The translations under genes were made by a program, and so were the position numbers. A stretch of DNA of 64,000 bases, from assembly GCF_001625215.2 (NCBI RefSeq), contig NC_030381.2, positions 40,236,689 through 40,300,688 of the forward strand, in the 5' to 3' direction. A model generated the notes under the pieces. It saw nothing but the letters and a program-made list of their open reading frames with translations, searched no databases and was not told where the DNA came from. Of the stretch, positions 11,901-22,629 are shown in pieces. Source of the stretch: Daucus carota subsp. sativus. Taxonomy: Eukaryota; Streptophyta; Magnoliopsida; Apiales; Apiaceae. Within the stretch, counting starts at the first letter, position 1; each line of letters begins with the position of its first letter.

Positions 11901-14900
11901 TGGAGGATATGGAAATCCAGGCTGGTAACTGTAAGGAACTGGTTGTTGGTAACTAGGACTTCCAGCATTAAGTCGAGGACTTCCAAAATAGGGCACTGCT
12001 GGTCTCAAACGCACTATCATCACCAAAAAAATTAAATAAACAGTTAAAATTCACAGAACCAATAAAACTGGTCGAGTTTTAATTTCATTTTCATTTTTCT
12101 CTACAGCCTATAGTTCTCATATGTGGAGAACATAAAGAAGGCAAGGTATTGAGCACAAATTAAAGTGTGTTTTTTGGATAAAAATGACCTGTGATTGGAG
12201 AAAAGTACCCCCCCCCCCCCCAAAAAAAAAAAAACCATAAATTTACAACAACAAAAAAAAGCACATCAGAACAATTTAAAAGCAAGTAAAAGTGTACAAG
12301 ACAAACAAGTTCGGGTGACGGGTAGCATGTTGTCAGCAGTAGCCAACTTGTCTTCATAACAGTAGGAGAAGCTCGTATACTTGCGACAACAAATATACCT
12401 CATTCTTCTACCATCTTCTAGAAGATTCTCATAATCTTCATTCCTCATCATAGTTCGAACTTTACTACTTTTGTTATTTCAAATTGACAGACAAGATTTG
12501 AAAATCAGTTACATCAGACACTATTTAGCTTAGAACTTGAGAGCAATGTAATAAAAATCATTTAGCGCTTTCTCAAAACTATGACACAGCTTGCTCCTAA
12601 CTTTTCTGTAAAGTGAGGTGATTTTGTCAGACGGAAATAAGACAGCCTGCTACACATTTAAATACATAAGGACCAACGATCTAAAAAAAACAACCCAGCA
12701 GACTTCTAGTTTTTTTAAGTAGTACTCTATAAAACACACATATTAAAAATTCACCACTTTAATGTGCAAATTTGTGTGCCTTCAGTCAATCATGAATTGG
12801 CTTTAGAACATGGAAGTATAATGAAGGCTGTTTGTGGCAGAAGTAACAGAAATGAAATCAATAACATGTGTCTGTACTACATAACGATTTTGTGCATCTA
12901 ACATCTCTTACTTTACTATGAAACCTCTGCAATCTTTGTAATATATAACCATTTCCAAATCATAAATTCAACTTAATGTTATACAATGAGAACTAATAAT
13001 GATTGATCTGCTAGTACTACTAACCTAAATCAGTTTTAGAATTTAAGTCCTGTTGTATTTGTTCAGATGTATAATATAACAGCACACAGCCCATCAACTT
13101 CTATACTAGATAATTTTCTCAGACCAACTTCAATACTATATAATGACAAATGATAATGATCAATATGATACCAACCAAAAGTATTTTTCGTTTATAGCAC
13201 TAGGTTCACCTCGAACTTATTTAAATATAACTTCAGAACATCAATAACTAATTATCGTAGCGCTTATGAATTTATCTTTACCATAGAGTAGGCACTAGGC
13301 AATAGATTATGTGCCACTAAGTATAGTTATGTTATCCCTATTTTTTAGCCTAGTGGGTTCCATCTTCCCACTGCTATCATGATGTTAAAAGTTCTAACCT
13401 CAGCAGAGGTTGTATTTCAACATCTCTAATCAACCATTAAAGAAAATCATGTTGAAGATATAAGAAATGTTTATGCCTAATAAGAAAGAGTAAAAAATGA
13501 TCAAATGCACAATGGCTAATTATTCGAAATAGTGAAAGATGATACCATAAGGCAGCGATGGCTGAGGACGTCCAAGTGAAGCCAAATTACAATTTGCCTT
13601 TCTACCATCTATGACTGGATTTGGATCGACACAAGCCCTCTTTGCAGCTTCAGGATCACTAAATGTCACCTAATCATTAGGTATGAAGTATTAGCTTTTA
13701 CATTTTATTTACAAGAAATTTTAGTTTGCATCTATGTAGTTCCCACTTGGCACCATTTTTTGCTTCAGTTTCACTCTACTTAACGCTTACCTGTTACACA
13801 TCATAACTTATATTTGATTGAACAACAAGCCTCCATCCAAGAGCTACATTTACGTTTATATTTCAAAAGGAATTTGGTCAACAAAGATAGGAACAGCCAT
13901 ATCTTCTTATCCGCAAAAACAAATTATTCTAGCTGGTCCTCCTTCAAGTCGCAAACCCGTGAACTTCTTAATTCTTAGTGGTTCTCTAAAACAAAAATTA
14001 ATTGCCAGACTTGTTGGGTATGTCTTCAACTTATTTTTGTGTCCAATGACTCAAATGTCCACCGCCACTGATGTGAAACAAGTAATAATCAAATTGGTTT
14101 ATATATATAGCACATTGTTATTCACCTGTCCTCTCATTTCAACAATCAATTGAAGAAATGGCCTGTTATCTGTTTTTACTGGAGAACCACAGAGTGCTAG
14201 TTCACAGGGAACTGAGACAACTGAGAAACAGAGGGAAGCTGGGGGTTTTGGGTTATTACTTGATATAATTCTTTGGCCATAAACGCACTAAATCATACAC
14301 AGTATTCATAAAATTCCAAATTATGGATGATGTTAAGTCAAAATGGTACGATTTAGAAGTAGAATGTAACTGCTTAACAAGTGTCAGTAACATAATAATC
14401 AAGCCAAGTTGATAGGTCGTATAACTTGCTCTTTGTTAATTCTAAAAAAATATGCATAACTGTGATTTGAAAGTAATGTTTTTTTACCTTAAAAACACTA
14501 CTGCTACCAAAACCTGATAAGGAAATAGACATAAATTTGAACTTAAATGATGCAAATCGACTTATAATCACTGGAAACGTTTTTTACAAATGTGACACTA
14601 TAAATATATAACTTATTATGTCAATGGGTTCATTAGTTAGCCCCCTTGAATACTCTAATTTTGTATTTTCATGACAATTCAATTAAGGATAACACTAGTC
14701 AGAACATTGTACATGATCAATCTCACATATCTGCTAAAGGCAATAAGCACAAGCTAAATAAAAGGAAGAAAAAGAATCACCAGCTTAAGTAGTCGTTAGT
14801 TAAAACAGCTGCTGACACCTGTACTGTTAATTTGTAATTTGTAATTGGATTGCAAGTGTACTAAGTTAGTACAGAAGTTAGTTGAGAGATAGTGAGTGAT

Positions 14901-14911
14901 GTATACATACA

Positions 14912-14947
<36 letters not shown>

Positions 14948-15877
14948 TAAATTTGATGAGTTGGTTACTTTTATCTTTCCAATCAGCAATTGTAGATTTC
15001 ATCTTTTTCATCATTGGAGCTTAGTTGGAATCAATACATTCTCTCTGCATTTACTATGTTTCTTCAGTTTCTTTCAAATTTTTCTTCGATTATAATCTGT
15101 TTCATTTCCGTTATGTGATATGAGGCATCTATGTATATAGAAATATGTACGAGTATGTATTGCAGTTATGTTCTGTAAATATAAGTTTCTCCTTTGTCGT
15201 CAGTGGTTTAAGGGACATGGCAGTGCAGCTGTATAATGCAGTTAGGAACGAGCTGTAGCTGTATCCATCTGGACAAGTCGGTAGTCAGTGTGAATCAGAT
15301 CAGGTAATTTGTATACATCTTGAAAAATAGAAATTTGTAGCCACAACTTTCCAGAGTAAATAAAATAGGTAGTTTGCATATATCATAATTCATGTGTGCA
15401 TATCGTCATGGGTTTCCGTGTCTACAAAAACTAGGGGATTAGTCACAACCTCATTAGGGCAGCAAGTCTAACACAACCAGATCCTCAGTCACTCAATTAT
15501 CGACATTTTAAAGGCGAAACCTAAAATCCCCTTTCTAGACGCGTAAATTATTCTAATTTATCCACAATTCTATTTGAATTGTTAAAATCACAACTGTGCG
15601 CTCCTAATTCAGAATAAAAAATATAAATGAGTATAAAAAAGAAAGGGAAGAGCAGAGAACTCACGAATCCATAGCCTTTTGATCGTCCGGTGTGCTTATC
15701 AGAGATAACAACAGCTTCGAGAATATCGCCGAACTTTTCGAAGTAGCTGTGAAGTGTCTCGCTCTTTGTTTCCCAGGCCAGGCCTCCCACAAAGACCTTT
15801 GTATAAGTGGTGTCTCCAAATGGGTTGTTCAAGAACTGCAGACCCGACCCGCCGCCCCGAATTGCTTGATATGCCAT
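8913..15877 (-). CDS. RRM RNA-binding protein (RBM24/38-like plant family), six coding exons, 271 aa
   Basis: Single-RRM protein expected to bind mRNA in nucleus or cytoplasm. Coding exons (complement): 15877-15665, 13669-13546, 12013-11896, 10953-10917, 10786-10546, 8995-8913. All introns are GT/AG and the total is 816 nt, in phase throughout. The RRM spans about residues 25-105, with RNP2 KVFVGGL (27-33) and RNP1 KGYGFVTF (67-74, split by intron 1). The remainder is a low-complexity Tyr/Pro/Gly/Gln-rich tail, as in plant members of this family. The start chosen is MAYQ at 15877; an upstream in-frame Met (15928) would add 17 residues without family support. The last exon is the least certain: it was chosen because its acceptor and phase fit and it ends in a stop after 27 codons. 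Intron 1 contains a CATA microsatellite and intron 2 a C-then-A homopolymer tract. Confidence 0.85.
14902..14941. repeat. (ATAC)n microsatellite in RRM intron 1
   Basis: About ten tandem ATAC units run into a short TA repeat. The short open frames on both strands here (HTYI or MYVC repeats) come from the microsatellite and are not genes. Confidence 0.95.
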
Positions 15878-16188
15878 CCAACACGCAACAAATTGATATC
15901 TACAAATTGATGTATTTACAATTATCAATTACTCCAGATGAACAAACCTTGTAAAACCCTAGAGTTGAACAAAGGAAAGAAAAGCAGTGTCAAGTGGGGT
16001 CAATTGGGGAAATGAGTCTACGCCCGAACATTCATCATTTTATTGTAAACGTGGCCTCATGTTCCCATTTTTTTCAACTATTTTTCCCGATTATATAAAA
16101 AACTAGGGAATAAAATCGCGCCGCGTTATGATTTTTTATCAATTTGATTTTATATGAATTAATATTATAATTGCATAAAAATTATTTT

Positions 16189-16650
16189 AAGTCATGTTCC
16201 TGTTAAACATATCATTAATAAAAAAAATTATAATTAATATAAAAATTTGTTTAAGTGACCCTCCTGTCAAACAAAATACTAATTAAAAAAAATTGTTTGA
16301 ACCGCCCTCCCATCAAAGATAATATTAATCAATAATTATTATAATTATGATAAATTAAATATGATAATATTGATAAAAATTAGTTTGAGCCACTCTCTTG
16401 TCAAACACAATACTAATAACAAAAAATTATAATATAGATATTAGTTTGAGTCGCCCTACCGTCAAACACAACACTAATAAAAAATTATTATAATTATGAT
16501 AAAATTAAAAATTATATTTGGATAAAAATTATTTTAAGTCGTGGTCCCATTTTATTAAAAAAAAATACATTATAACTTAACTAAAAAAATTATTATTATT
16601 TAGATAAAATTTAATTTGGGCCGCCCTCCCCTCAAACACAATACTAATCA
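16189..16650. repeat. Degenerate tandem array, about seven units of varying length
   Basis: A roughly 31-bp core resembling 'gagccgccctccc.tcaaacacaatactaat' recurs at about 16189, 16253, 16299, 16387, 16448, 16535 (partial) and 16618. The cores are separated by AT-rich filler ending in 'taattataat' or 'gataaaatt'. Spacing varies from about 46 to 88 bp. It looks like an eroded minisatellite or subterminal repeats of a transposon. Confidence 0.75.
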
Positions 16651-17357
16651 AGAATCTTTTTTAGAAATTTTGATATGAATTAATATTATAGTTGCATAAA
16701 ATTTATTTTGAGATCATTAATACAAAAATATTATAATCAAACCACATATGCGGCATGATTTGCGATTTCAGAAAAAACTCGCACCGCAATCGACGCTAAA
16801 AAAAGTGTACAACTTGATGAAATTGCTTAAAATTCGGATGAATTCATTCACTCTTTTTTTTCAATCTCTCTCGGAGGTCTTCTCTCCCTTCAATCTCTAT
16901 ATTATTCTACATGATACACGGATTATCTCTAATAATGTCCACCAAAAACCTAATATACAAGAGTTTTAATAAATTACAAGGAAAAAATTAATATCCCAAA
17001 ACGAGTTAAATTCTGATGCTGAAATTCGTAAGCCGACTTTCAGGCTTGTTTCTGGGCTATATCACTTGGATTTCTAATGTTGGACCACCTCAGAATAGTA
17101 AATAATTTAATTATCTTTGCGTGGGTTGTAAAAGGTCCAATTCTAATTTCTAGAATTCCAGTTATGGCTCCAAACAAGATTTGTCTCACAGGCTAATCAC
17201 AAATCCAAATTTCTAGCTATTCAAGCCTAGATAAACTCCACTTAATCAAACTGTAGGAATATTTATTTTTCGGTAGTTAACACTTAAAATCAGTTGATAA
17301 TCTCATTATTTACAAAATACTAAAATCATGGGAATAAAATCATATAAAAAATATATA

Positions 17358-17688
17358 GGCCCAGTTTGACAATTAGCTGTTAGCAGATCGAATTAGCTGA
17401 TTTGACTAGCTGATTGAATTAGATGTTTTGACTAGCGGATCGAATTAGTTGTTTCCCATAAAACTGTTTGGTAAATAGCTGATTGATTAGTTTTTTCTGA
17501 CACAAACCAAAAACGCTAATCCAAAAAACTCCTCAAAGTAGCTTTTTCAAAATTAGTTTTTTGGATCCAAACCTCTATTTCAATCCGATAACTACCAAAC
17601 ACTCATATTAGCCTATTTTAGTGGTCAAACCTCTAAAATCTCTCAAACCTCTAATTTTGCCTCAAATCTCTAACTTCCAAACAGGGCC
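17358..17688. mobile_element. MITE with GGCCC-type terminal inverted repeats
   Basis: The left end GGCCCAGTTTGACAATTAG and the inverse of the right end, GGCCCTGTTTGGAAGTTAG, form imperfect terminal inverted repeats. The internal region repeats 'agctgattgaattag' motifs. A 3-bp ATA flanks both sides, in line with a PIF/Harbinger (Tourist-like) element, though the ATA could be chance in this AT-rich DNA. Confidence 0.65.
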
Positions 17689-18968
17689 ATAAATATAAAC
17701 TTTATCACACAACTTGTGCACAGTCCCTGCATACTTCAGTGTAATAATAAACCTCCTACCATCATTATTAAAACCTTTTATGACTTGCCGCCATCGCCTA
17801 AAGCACCAATAGCCACCGCCGCTTAACTTTACCACAATTAGTAATTACTTACCACCATCATCCACATCCTCTCATCAATTATTACCATCATATACCTCCC
17901 GTCGGCTCCCAAAACTTCAACAATAATTCACAGCCAATTATTAACATAAATAAATTTTCTTAATTATGAAGAATAAAAATGATTGATTTTACTGTATCAA
18001 ATAATGATTAATATCGTATCAACTAGTGATTCTTGTAATTGTAAATAATAATTGTGGAACTAGTTTTTAGTTTGTATTTAATATTTGGTTTTTATTTGAT
18101 CACTAGCCTCTAGAGAGTCAATCCCGAATGAACCATTTGGTTCTACTTTAAAATCTTACAATTCTTTTTAAAATTATCCATACTTATGCATAAAAATAAT
18201 TTGAAAATAATTTCCTTTGGTACTTTTTCTAGTAGTTTCTCGTGATTTATATTGACAAAATTAACTGCTAGCACTAAAAAAATAATCAAAAATCAGGTAT
18301 TAAATCATAAAATATCCTTATTTATAATTATAATCTTATATATAATATAATTACTAAAGATTTAAATTTATTGATATTTTTAAAATTCTATATGATAATT
18401 AATATTGATATGTTATTCGGTATATATCCATACTATATATACTATCTATAACATACTATATTATAATAAGTCAGCATGAGTATAATTTGTAGTCCAAAAT
18501 TTTGGTTATATTTTTCGGTTTTTATTTTGAATATCTTTTTTTAATAAGAACCTTCACATAAATCTTTTTAACTCTAACATGTTTTATTTCAATACAAACA
18601 CGAGTCATTACGTAATATCTTTTTTTATACATGCGAAAATATATGAAATATGAAAAAATCCGATTTAAAATTAGTTGAATAATAAATTATCACATATTAA
18701 TAACAAAAAAATATTTATAAATAGATAATAAATAATTACGAGACACAACGTGACAAAATCCGAAAACCATCTGATTGATCCCAAAGTAGAATTTCATTCA
18801 TAAAAAATTTAAAATTTTGATTTTATTCGACTTTAGGTGTTTTTAAACTTAATCTGAAATTGACCCAACGTTGATACGAGGAGATGGCAGAGATGCACGT
18901 TAAGGAGGATTTGTACTTGCCAAATCACAAGCCAAGTGAGAGTTAAGTTTTGTTGCTATGTTTCTCTT

Positions 18969-19017
18969 GTCCCACATCGAGAATATGAAAGAGTAGGGGA
19001 TGGAGAGGAGCTATAAG
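18969..19017 (+). promoter_or_regulatory. USE and TATA box of U1 copy 1
   Basis: GTCCCACATCG at 18969-18979 is an exact plant snRNA upstream sequence element. The TATA box begins at 19012. The 32-nt gap and the TATA-to-start distance of 31 nt match RNA polymerase II snRNA genes of plants. Confidence 0.95.
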
Positions 19018-19042
19018 ATGAGAGGAAGATGCAGCGGATAAG

Positions 19043-19205
19043 GCACTTACCTGGACGGGGTCGATGGCTGATCAAGAAGGGCCATGGCCTAGGTTAGAGG
19101 CTTCCATTGCACTCAGGAAGGGCTCTCGTCTAAGGTCTACCCAAGTGGTGGAGCCTACGTCATAATTTGTGACAGGTGGGGCTTGCGTTCGCGCAGCTCC
19201 ACGCC
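19043..19205 (+). ncRNA. U1 spliceosomal snRNA, copy 1
   Basis: U1 pairs with 5' splice sites. The recognition sequence ACTTACCTG lies at 19045-19053, followed by the stem-loop I region GATCAAGAAGG, the conserved CCATGGCCTAGG, the Sm site AATTTGTG (about 19164-19171) and the 3' stem-loop TTGCGTTCGCGCA. The length of about 163 nt is normal for plants. The first two bases read GC where AT is usual. A plant 3'-end element fitting CA(N)n-AGTNNAA follows at 19204-19218. First gene of the cluster. Confidence 0.96.
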
Positions 19206-19222
19206 AAGTCGAGTTCAACTTT

Positions 19223-19298
19223 GCTTTTGGTTTTTGGTCTTATTTAATTTTAACCAAGAAGCTTTTGGTTTTTGGTCTTATTTAATTTTAACAAAGAA
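19223..19298. repeat. 38-bp tandem duplication downstream of U1 copy 1
   Basis: Units 19223-19260 and 19261-19298 start GCTTTTGGTTTTTGGTC and differ at one position. They lie just beyond the U1 3'-end element. Confidence 0.9.
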
Positions 19299-19399
19299 TA
19301 GGTGATTAGTCGTGAAAAATGAGTAGCAACTAATTTTTCCTTTTGAGTTTCAGCAAGTAGCTAAATCTGTTGATTTTTGGACTTTGTAATTGGAAGAGA

Positions 19400-19449
19400 A
19401 ACCCACATCGCAAGGTTTTCAAAATGACAGACGGACGCTCAGCTATAAG
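19400..19449 (+). promoter_or_regulatory. USE and TATA box of U5
   Basis: AACCCACATCG at 19400-19410 differs from the consensus at one position. TATAAG begins at 19444, leaving a 33-nt gap, the Pol II type spacing. Confidence 0.93.
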
Positions 19450-19474
19450 AGTTCACTAGCCCCCATTAGTAGAA

Positions 19475-19602
19475 GTTACGCAGCCATGTGGTGAGCACAA
19501 AGCGAACTATTCTTTCGCCTTTTACTAAAGAATACCGTGTGCTCGCCACTCACAGTGGCATACGCCTATTTTTGGAGGGCTGTTCCTTTGGAGCAGCTCC
19601 TG
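19475..19602 (+). ncRNA. U5 spliceosomal snRNA
   Basis: U5 aligns exon ends through its invariant loop I. TTTCGCCTTTTACTAAAG lies near 19514-19531, closed by a stem ATTCTTT/AAAGAAT and extended by GGTGAGCAC/GTGCTCGCC. The Sm site ATTTTTGG (about 19568-19575) precedes a 3' hairpin. Start and end are approximate: the start is set from about 31 nt after the TATA box, and the end lies before a CA...AGT..AA-type 3' element at about 19603-19617. Confidence 0.95.
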
Positions 19603-19619
19603 CAATACGAGTCTTAATT

Positions 19620-20850
19620 TTTTACTAGTGGAAAAGATCTATTCTCTTTTTGCTTTGTTGGAACAAAAAAGTCATTCGAAGAGTTGAGTCAGAGAGACGG
19701 AGATCTTGAAGACCTTTAACTATATGTAGACTTTGAAAATTGATCTTCGTCCTGCAATAGAAGGAAAGTAAGAGTATGAAATAATTAAATGTAAATCCTT
19801 GGGAAACTTCATACACTGAGAATCAAGCTCAATGGCATTGGAAAACTTCAGTTTCTTCGGCTTCAAGTAGTGCCAAAGTTTCGGCAATTTTGGGATCGAG
19901 ATCACCCAGAAGTTGGCTACCATCTCCAGCTTCCTAATTATAGAACACATGAGTTCTATATCCTTTATCAACAACTCTACAATAAACTCTGTATCCATTG
20001 TCCCATTGATGTTTCTGCGGTACATGGCAAGCTGATCTGCACTGGTTACCAACACCAACAGCATTCTTCCAAGGACATAAAAAGAAAACACGTCGGAAGG
20101 ATACAATTCTGGAGAAATCTCCGAAAAATATATTTGAACTTGGGAAGAATGAATAATAACCAGTTAAACACCAATTCAAGTTTAAAAATATTTCGATCCT
20201 TAACAAAACTGTAAGAATGATATATTATAATAATGAGCTTGTGTTGTTTTATCGAATGTTCTAATTCACAGTTTTCAGTTTGTCATATACTATACCAGCA
20301 CACTCTGAAATAAATTTGTTAACCATGGGGATCTATCTTAATGTAATTCTACTTGACTTTTAGATAACAATATCAGACGTGATCCACCGTAATTTATGAT
20401 ATGTGAATTGTATTTGAAAATGTCAATCACAATAGATCACAAATGTTATTTTCGGTAAATTGATTGACGTTCGAACTTTCCTTGTACAAATTATTTTCGG
20501 TAAATTGATTGACTTTTTGACATTGTAATTGCAGATGCAAAAAAAGTATAATCATATGAAAATATATCACTTTCATTTGTATTTGTTTTGATTATAAGTA
20601 TTGTATCTGAGTGGCGAAGAACACGAGATAAATGGATAATGAGGTTATGCTTGAACATTAGCTCAGACCGAAGGCTAAATCATGCGAAATGAAGTTTGAG
20701 TTTTTTTACCTTATGATACGGATGGTATAAAGTTATCCATATAAATATGAAAGCTTAACTCTCCATAAAATTTTAATCATTCTGTAGGGTGGCTATGCAT
20801 CTTTTATATATGTATAATGTCTCCTCGACTTATTGTAAACAAGACTAATG
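19620..20850. other. Spacer between U5 and U4, with an unassigned reading frame
   Basis: A minus-strand open frame of 128 codons (20106-19720), extendable upstream without a start, has non-repetitive protein-like composition (for example DTEFIVELLIKDIELM and IPKLPKLWHYLKPKKLKF). I do not recognise the family. No clear splice structure or start is visible; it may be a fragment or pseudogene. A 23-bp direct repeat (TTATTTTCGGTAAATTGATT...) occurs at about 20448 and 20491. Confidence 0.3.
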
Positions 20851-20855
20851 CTTTG

Positions 20856-20903
20856 AACCCACATCGCTTGAGAGTAAAAGATTGTCTAAAACTGATCTAT
20901 AAA
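20856..20903 (+). promoter_or_regulatory. USE and TATA box of U4
   Basis: AACCCACATCG at 20856-20866 and TATAAA from 20898 leave a 31-nt gap. The U4 5' end follows 33 nt after the TATA start. Confidence 0.94.
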
Positions 20904-20930
20904 GACCAAAGAAAGTTGAAGTAGAAAGGC

Positions 20931-21090
20931 ATCTTTGCGCTTGGGGCAATGACGCAGCTAGTGAGGTACTAACCGAGGCGCGTCAATTGCTGGTTGAAAA
21001 CTATTTCCAAACCCCCTCCTTGGCCTTGGTTCTGCCTTGTGCCATCGAGAATTTCTGGAAGGGCTCCCTCTAACCCAGGGTAAAGCCCTA
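20931..21090 (+). ncRNA. U4 spliceosomal snRNA
   Basis: U4 chaperones U6 in the U4/U6 di-snRNP. The 5' end ATCTTTGCGCTTGGGGCAA (U6-pairing stem II), the 5' stem-loop with CTAACCGAGGCGCG, and the single-stranded GCTGGTTGAAAACTATTTCC are diagnostic. The Sm-like site reads AATTTCTGG, with a C interrupting the usual U run. The 3' hairpin is GGGCT...AGCCC. A plant 3'-end element (CA...AGT) follows at about 21091-21105. The end position is approximate. Confidence 0.94.
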
Positions 21091-21309
21091 CAAAACTAGT
21101 CTTCAAATTTTCAACAAATGAAGAACAATTACGCGACTTTTTTAATAACTCGACTCTATGAGATATTTAAAAAGAAAACCTCAAATCTATTGGATTTCAT
21201 CATTTAAACATAATTTGAAGGACCTGCTGGAAAATCTGAAAATGAGTATGGTAGAAATCAATGAATCTGTAAACAAGACACAAGGCAATGCTTCTTCCGT
21301 TGTTAATTT

Positions 21310-21358
21310 GTCCCACATCGCAAGGTATAAGAATAGCTGGTTCCAGTTTTTTATAAAA
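21310..21358 (+). promoter_or_regulatory. USE and TATA box of U2
   Basis: GTCCCACATCG at 21310-21320 is an exact USE. TATAAAA begins at 21352, leaving 31 nt between them; the U2 start is 32 nt further on. Confidence 0.96.
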
Positions 21359-21383
21359 TCTGAGCGGACCTTAGTTGAAAGGC

Positions 21384-21579
21384 ATACCTTTCTCGGCCTT
21401 TTGGCTAAGATCAAGTGTAGTATCTGTTCTTATCAGTTTAATATCTGATATGTGGGCCATTGGCTCACACGATATTAAATTTATTTTTTGAGGGGGAAGT
21501 TCCATCACAGTAGCTTGCTGCTGGGTTCTTCGCGTGTCGCCTTTGCGTTGCACTTCTGCATCGGCCTGGCACACCCCAC
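21384..21579 (+). ncRNA. U2 spliceosomal snRNA
   Basis: U2 pairs with intron branch sites. The 5' end ATACCTTTCTCGGCCTTTTG and the branch-site-pairing GTAGTA (about 21417-21422) are canonical, as are the stem region TTAATATCTGATATGTGGGCC, the Sm site ATTTTTTG (about 21483-21490) and stem-loops III/IV (CATCACAGTAGCTTGCTGCT and GCGTTGCACTTCTGCATCGG). The length of about 196 nt is normal. The 3'-end element CA...AGTCCAA lies at about 21578-21594. Confidence 0.98.
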
Positions 21580-21637
21580 CAAAACTAGTCCAAGTAAGTG
21601 CAACGGCCTGGCACACCTCACCAAAACTAGTCCAAGT
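21562..21637 (+). repeat. Duplicated U2 3' end and 3'-end processing element
   Basis: A 34-bp unit covering the last bases of U2 plus the AGTCCAA element (21562-21595) recurs at 21604-21637 with one mismatch, 8 bp apart. The second copy could act as a back-up 3'-end signal. Confidence 0.92.
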
Positions 21638-21639
21638 TG

Positions 21640-22240
21640 TATTAGCTTAATAAGTGTGACTTGGTCTGAAGAATATCATAAAATGTAAATGATTCTCTCA
21701 TATAACATATACTTTGGATTGCAATTTTTCTTGTATTATTTTAGTACTTGGTTTAATAATTGGAGCATAATACCTTGAGACTGCATCGTCTTGTATTATT
21801 TTGGTACTTGGTTTAATAATCGAAGACTGCATCAACCAATAAGTTCATGTGACTAGTTTCAAAATTTGAGGGTCTATAGCTAATAAGTGTTCACCTATCC
21901 TTATCTACATTCTTATTTGTCCGAGCAATTAAACTTGGTCTGCAACTGAAGGTCTATCCAAGCAATGTACTAGTATGCATCGTAAGTTGGGTTGGGGGAG
22001 CTTGTCTCTGCAGCAGTTGCAATTATAGTGAAATATTGCTTGGTTTATCTTGCTTTCCCTATATTCCGTAATTCACTTGTATGCTTTTACCCGGCCTATG
22101 GCACTACAAAGACATACCAATTAGCGATTTAGCAGTTCGATTTTGATCACTTGAAACTTCAGTTATGGAACTTTACAAGCCAAAAAAGCAATGTGCTTCA
22201 TACTTTTCATTCATAGTTGTATATAATATCACAAGGGAAA
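21640..22240. other. Spacer between U2 and the 7SL-like gene
   Basis: No gene seen. A short direct duplication (CTTGTATTATTTT.GTACTTGG) occurs at about 21730 and 21790. Confidence 0.6.
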
Positions 22241-22242
22241 AC

Positions 22243-22274
22243 GAACCACATCGTCTACATAAATGAATTTATAT
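22243..22274 (+). promoter_or_regulatory. USE-like element and TATA box of the 7SL-like gene
   Basis: GAACCACATCG at 22243-22253 matches the USE except at two positions. TTTATAT begins at 22268. The 14-nt gap is clearly shorter than the 31-33 nt of the Pol II snRNA genes here. Plant Pol III genes of this class usually have about 24 nt, so this is one helical turn tighter still. The elements are assigned partly by context. Confidence 0.6.
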
Positions 22275-22310
22275 CCCTTCATTAGAAGAGAACACAAGGC
22301 TCAGAAGCCA

Positions 22311-22611
22311 GCTGAGCCTGGTAGCGTGGGCTTGTAACTCGAGTGAGAGCTTTAAGATGGCTGGAGTTTGGCTTGGTTCAGAAGGCTGGGCTCTGTTGAA
22401 GTTTGCACAGGCTTGCCCATTCCAAGTATGGAGTTGTGCCTTGGCCACCTAGCGAAGGCTCGGGGGTCAAGGTCACTAAAGCGGAAGGCACAGCGCGAGG
22501 CTGGTTTCACAGAGCAGCGATCACTTCCCTCTCTTGTCGGTGGAAGGATAACAGGCTTGTTCTTGGCAAGTCCATTTAACACCCGATGAGCCACTCAAAT
22601 CAACAACCATC
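22311..22611 (+). ncRNA. 7SL RNA (SRP RNA)-like gene
   Basis: SRP RNA is the scaffold of the signal recognition particle. The 5' domain GGTAGCGTGGGCTTGTAAC followed by TCGAGTGAGAGCTTTAAG matches the conserved start of plant 7SL RNAs (..GCTTGTAACCCGAGTGGGGGC..TTAAG). The middle contains S-domain-like segments, including GGTCACTAAAGCGG and AGAGCAGCGATCACTTCC, that I recall from plant 7SL. The length to the T-rich terminator (TTTTT at 22612, then nine T) is about 300 nt, as expected for a Pol III transcript. The exact 5' end is uncertain: 22299-22311 contains an extra inverted repeat (CTCAG...CTGAG). A covariance-model match is still needed. Confidence 0.75.
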
Positions 22612-22626
22612 TTTTTGTTTTTTTTT
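22612..22626 (+). terminator. Pol III T-tract terminator of the 7SL-like gene
   Basis: Two runs of T (five, then nine) separated by one G directly follow the RNA. The upstream Pol II snRNA genes lack such a tract at their ends and carry a CA...AGTNNAA element instead. Confidence 0.75.
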
Positions 22627-22629
22627 GCA

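Larger units (their letters stand above)
15960..18960. other. Intergenic spacer between the RRM gene and the snRNA cluster
   Basis: No gene recognised. It contains the degenerate tandem array at 16189-16650 and a MITE at 17358-17688. From 17700 to 18960 it is AT-rich with no feature I can support. The RRM promoter should lie just right of 15877. Confidence 0.6.

Noticed and set aside
22352-22594. Overlapping frames on both strands at 22352-22594
   Set aside because: They lie within the 7SL-like RNA gene and reflect its GC content.
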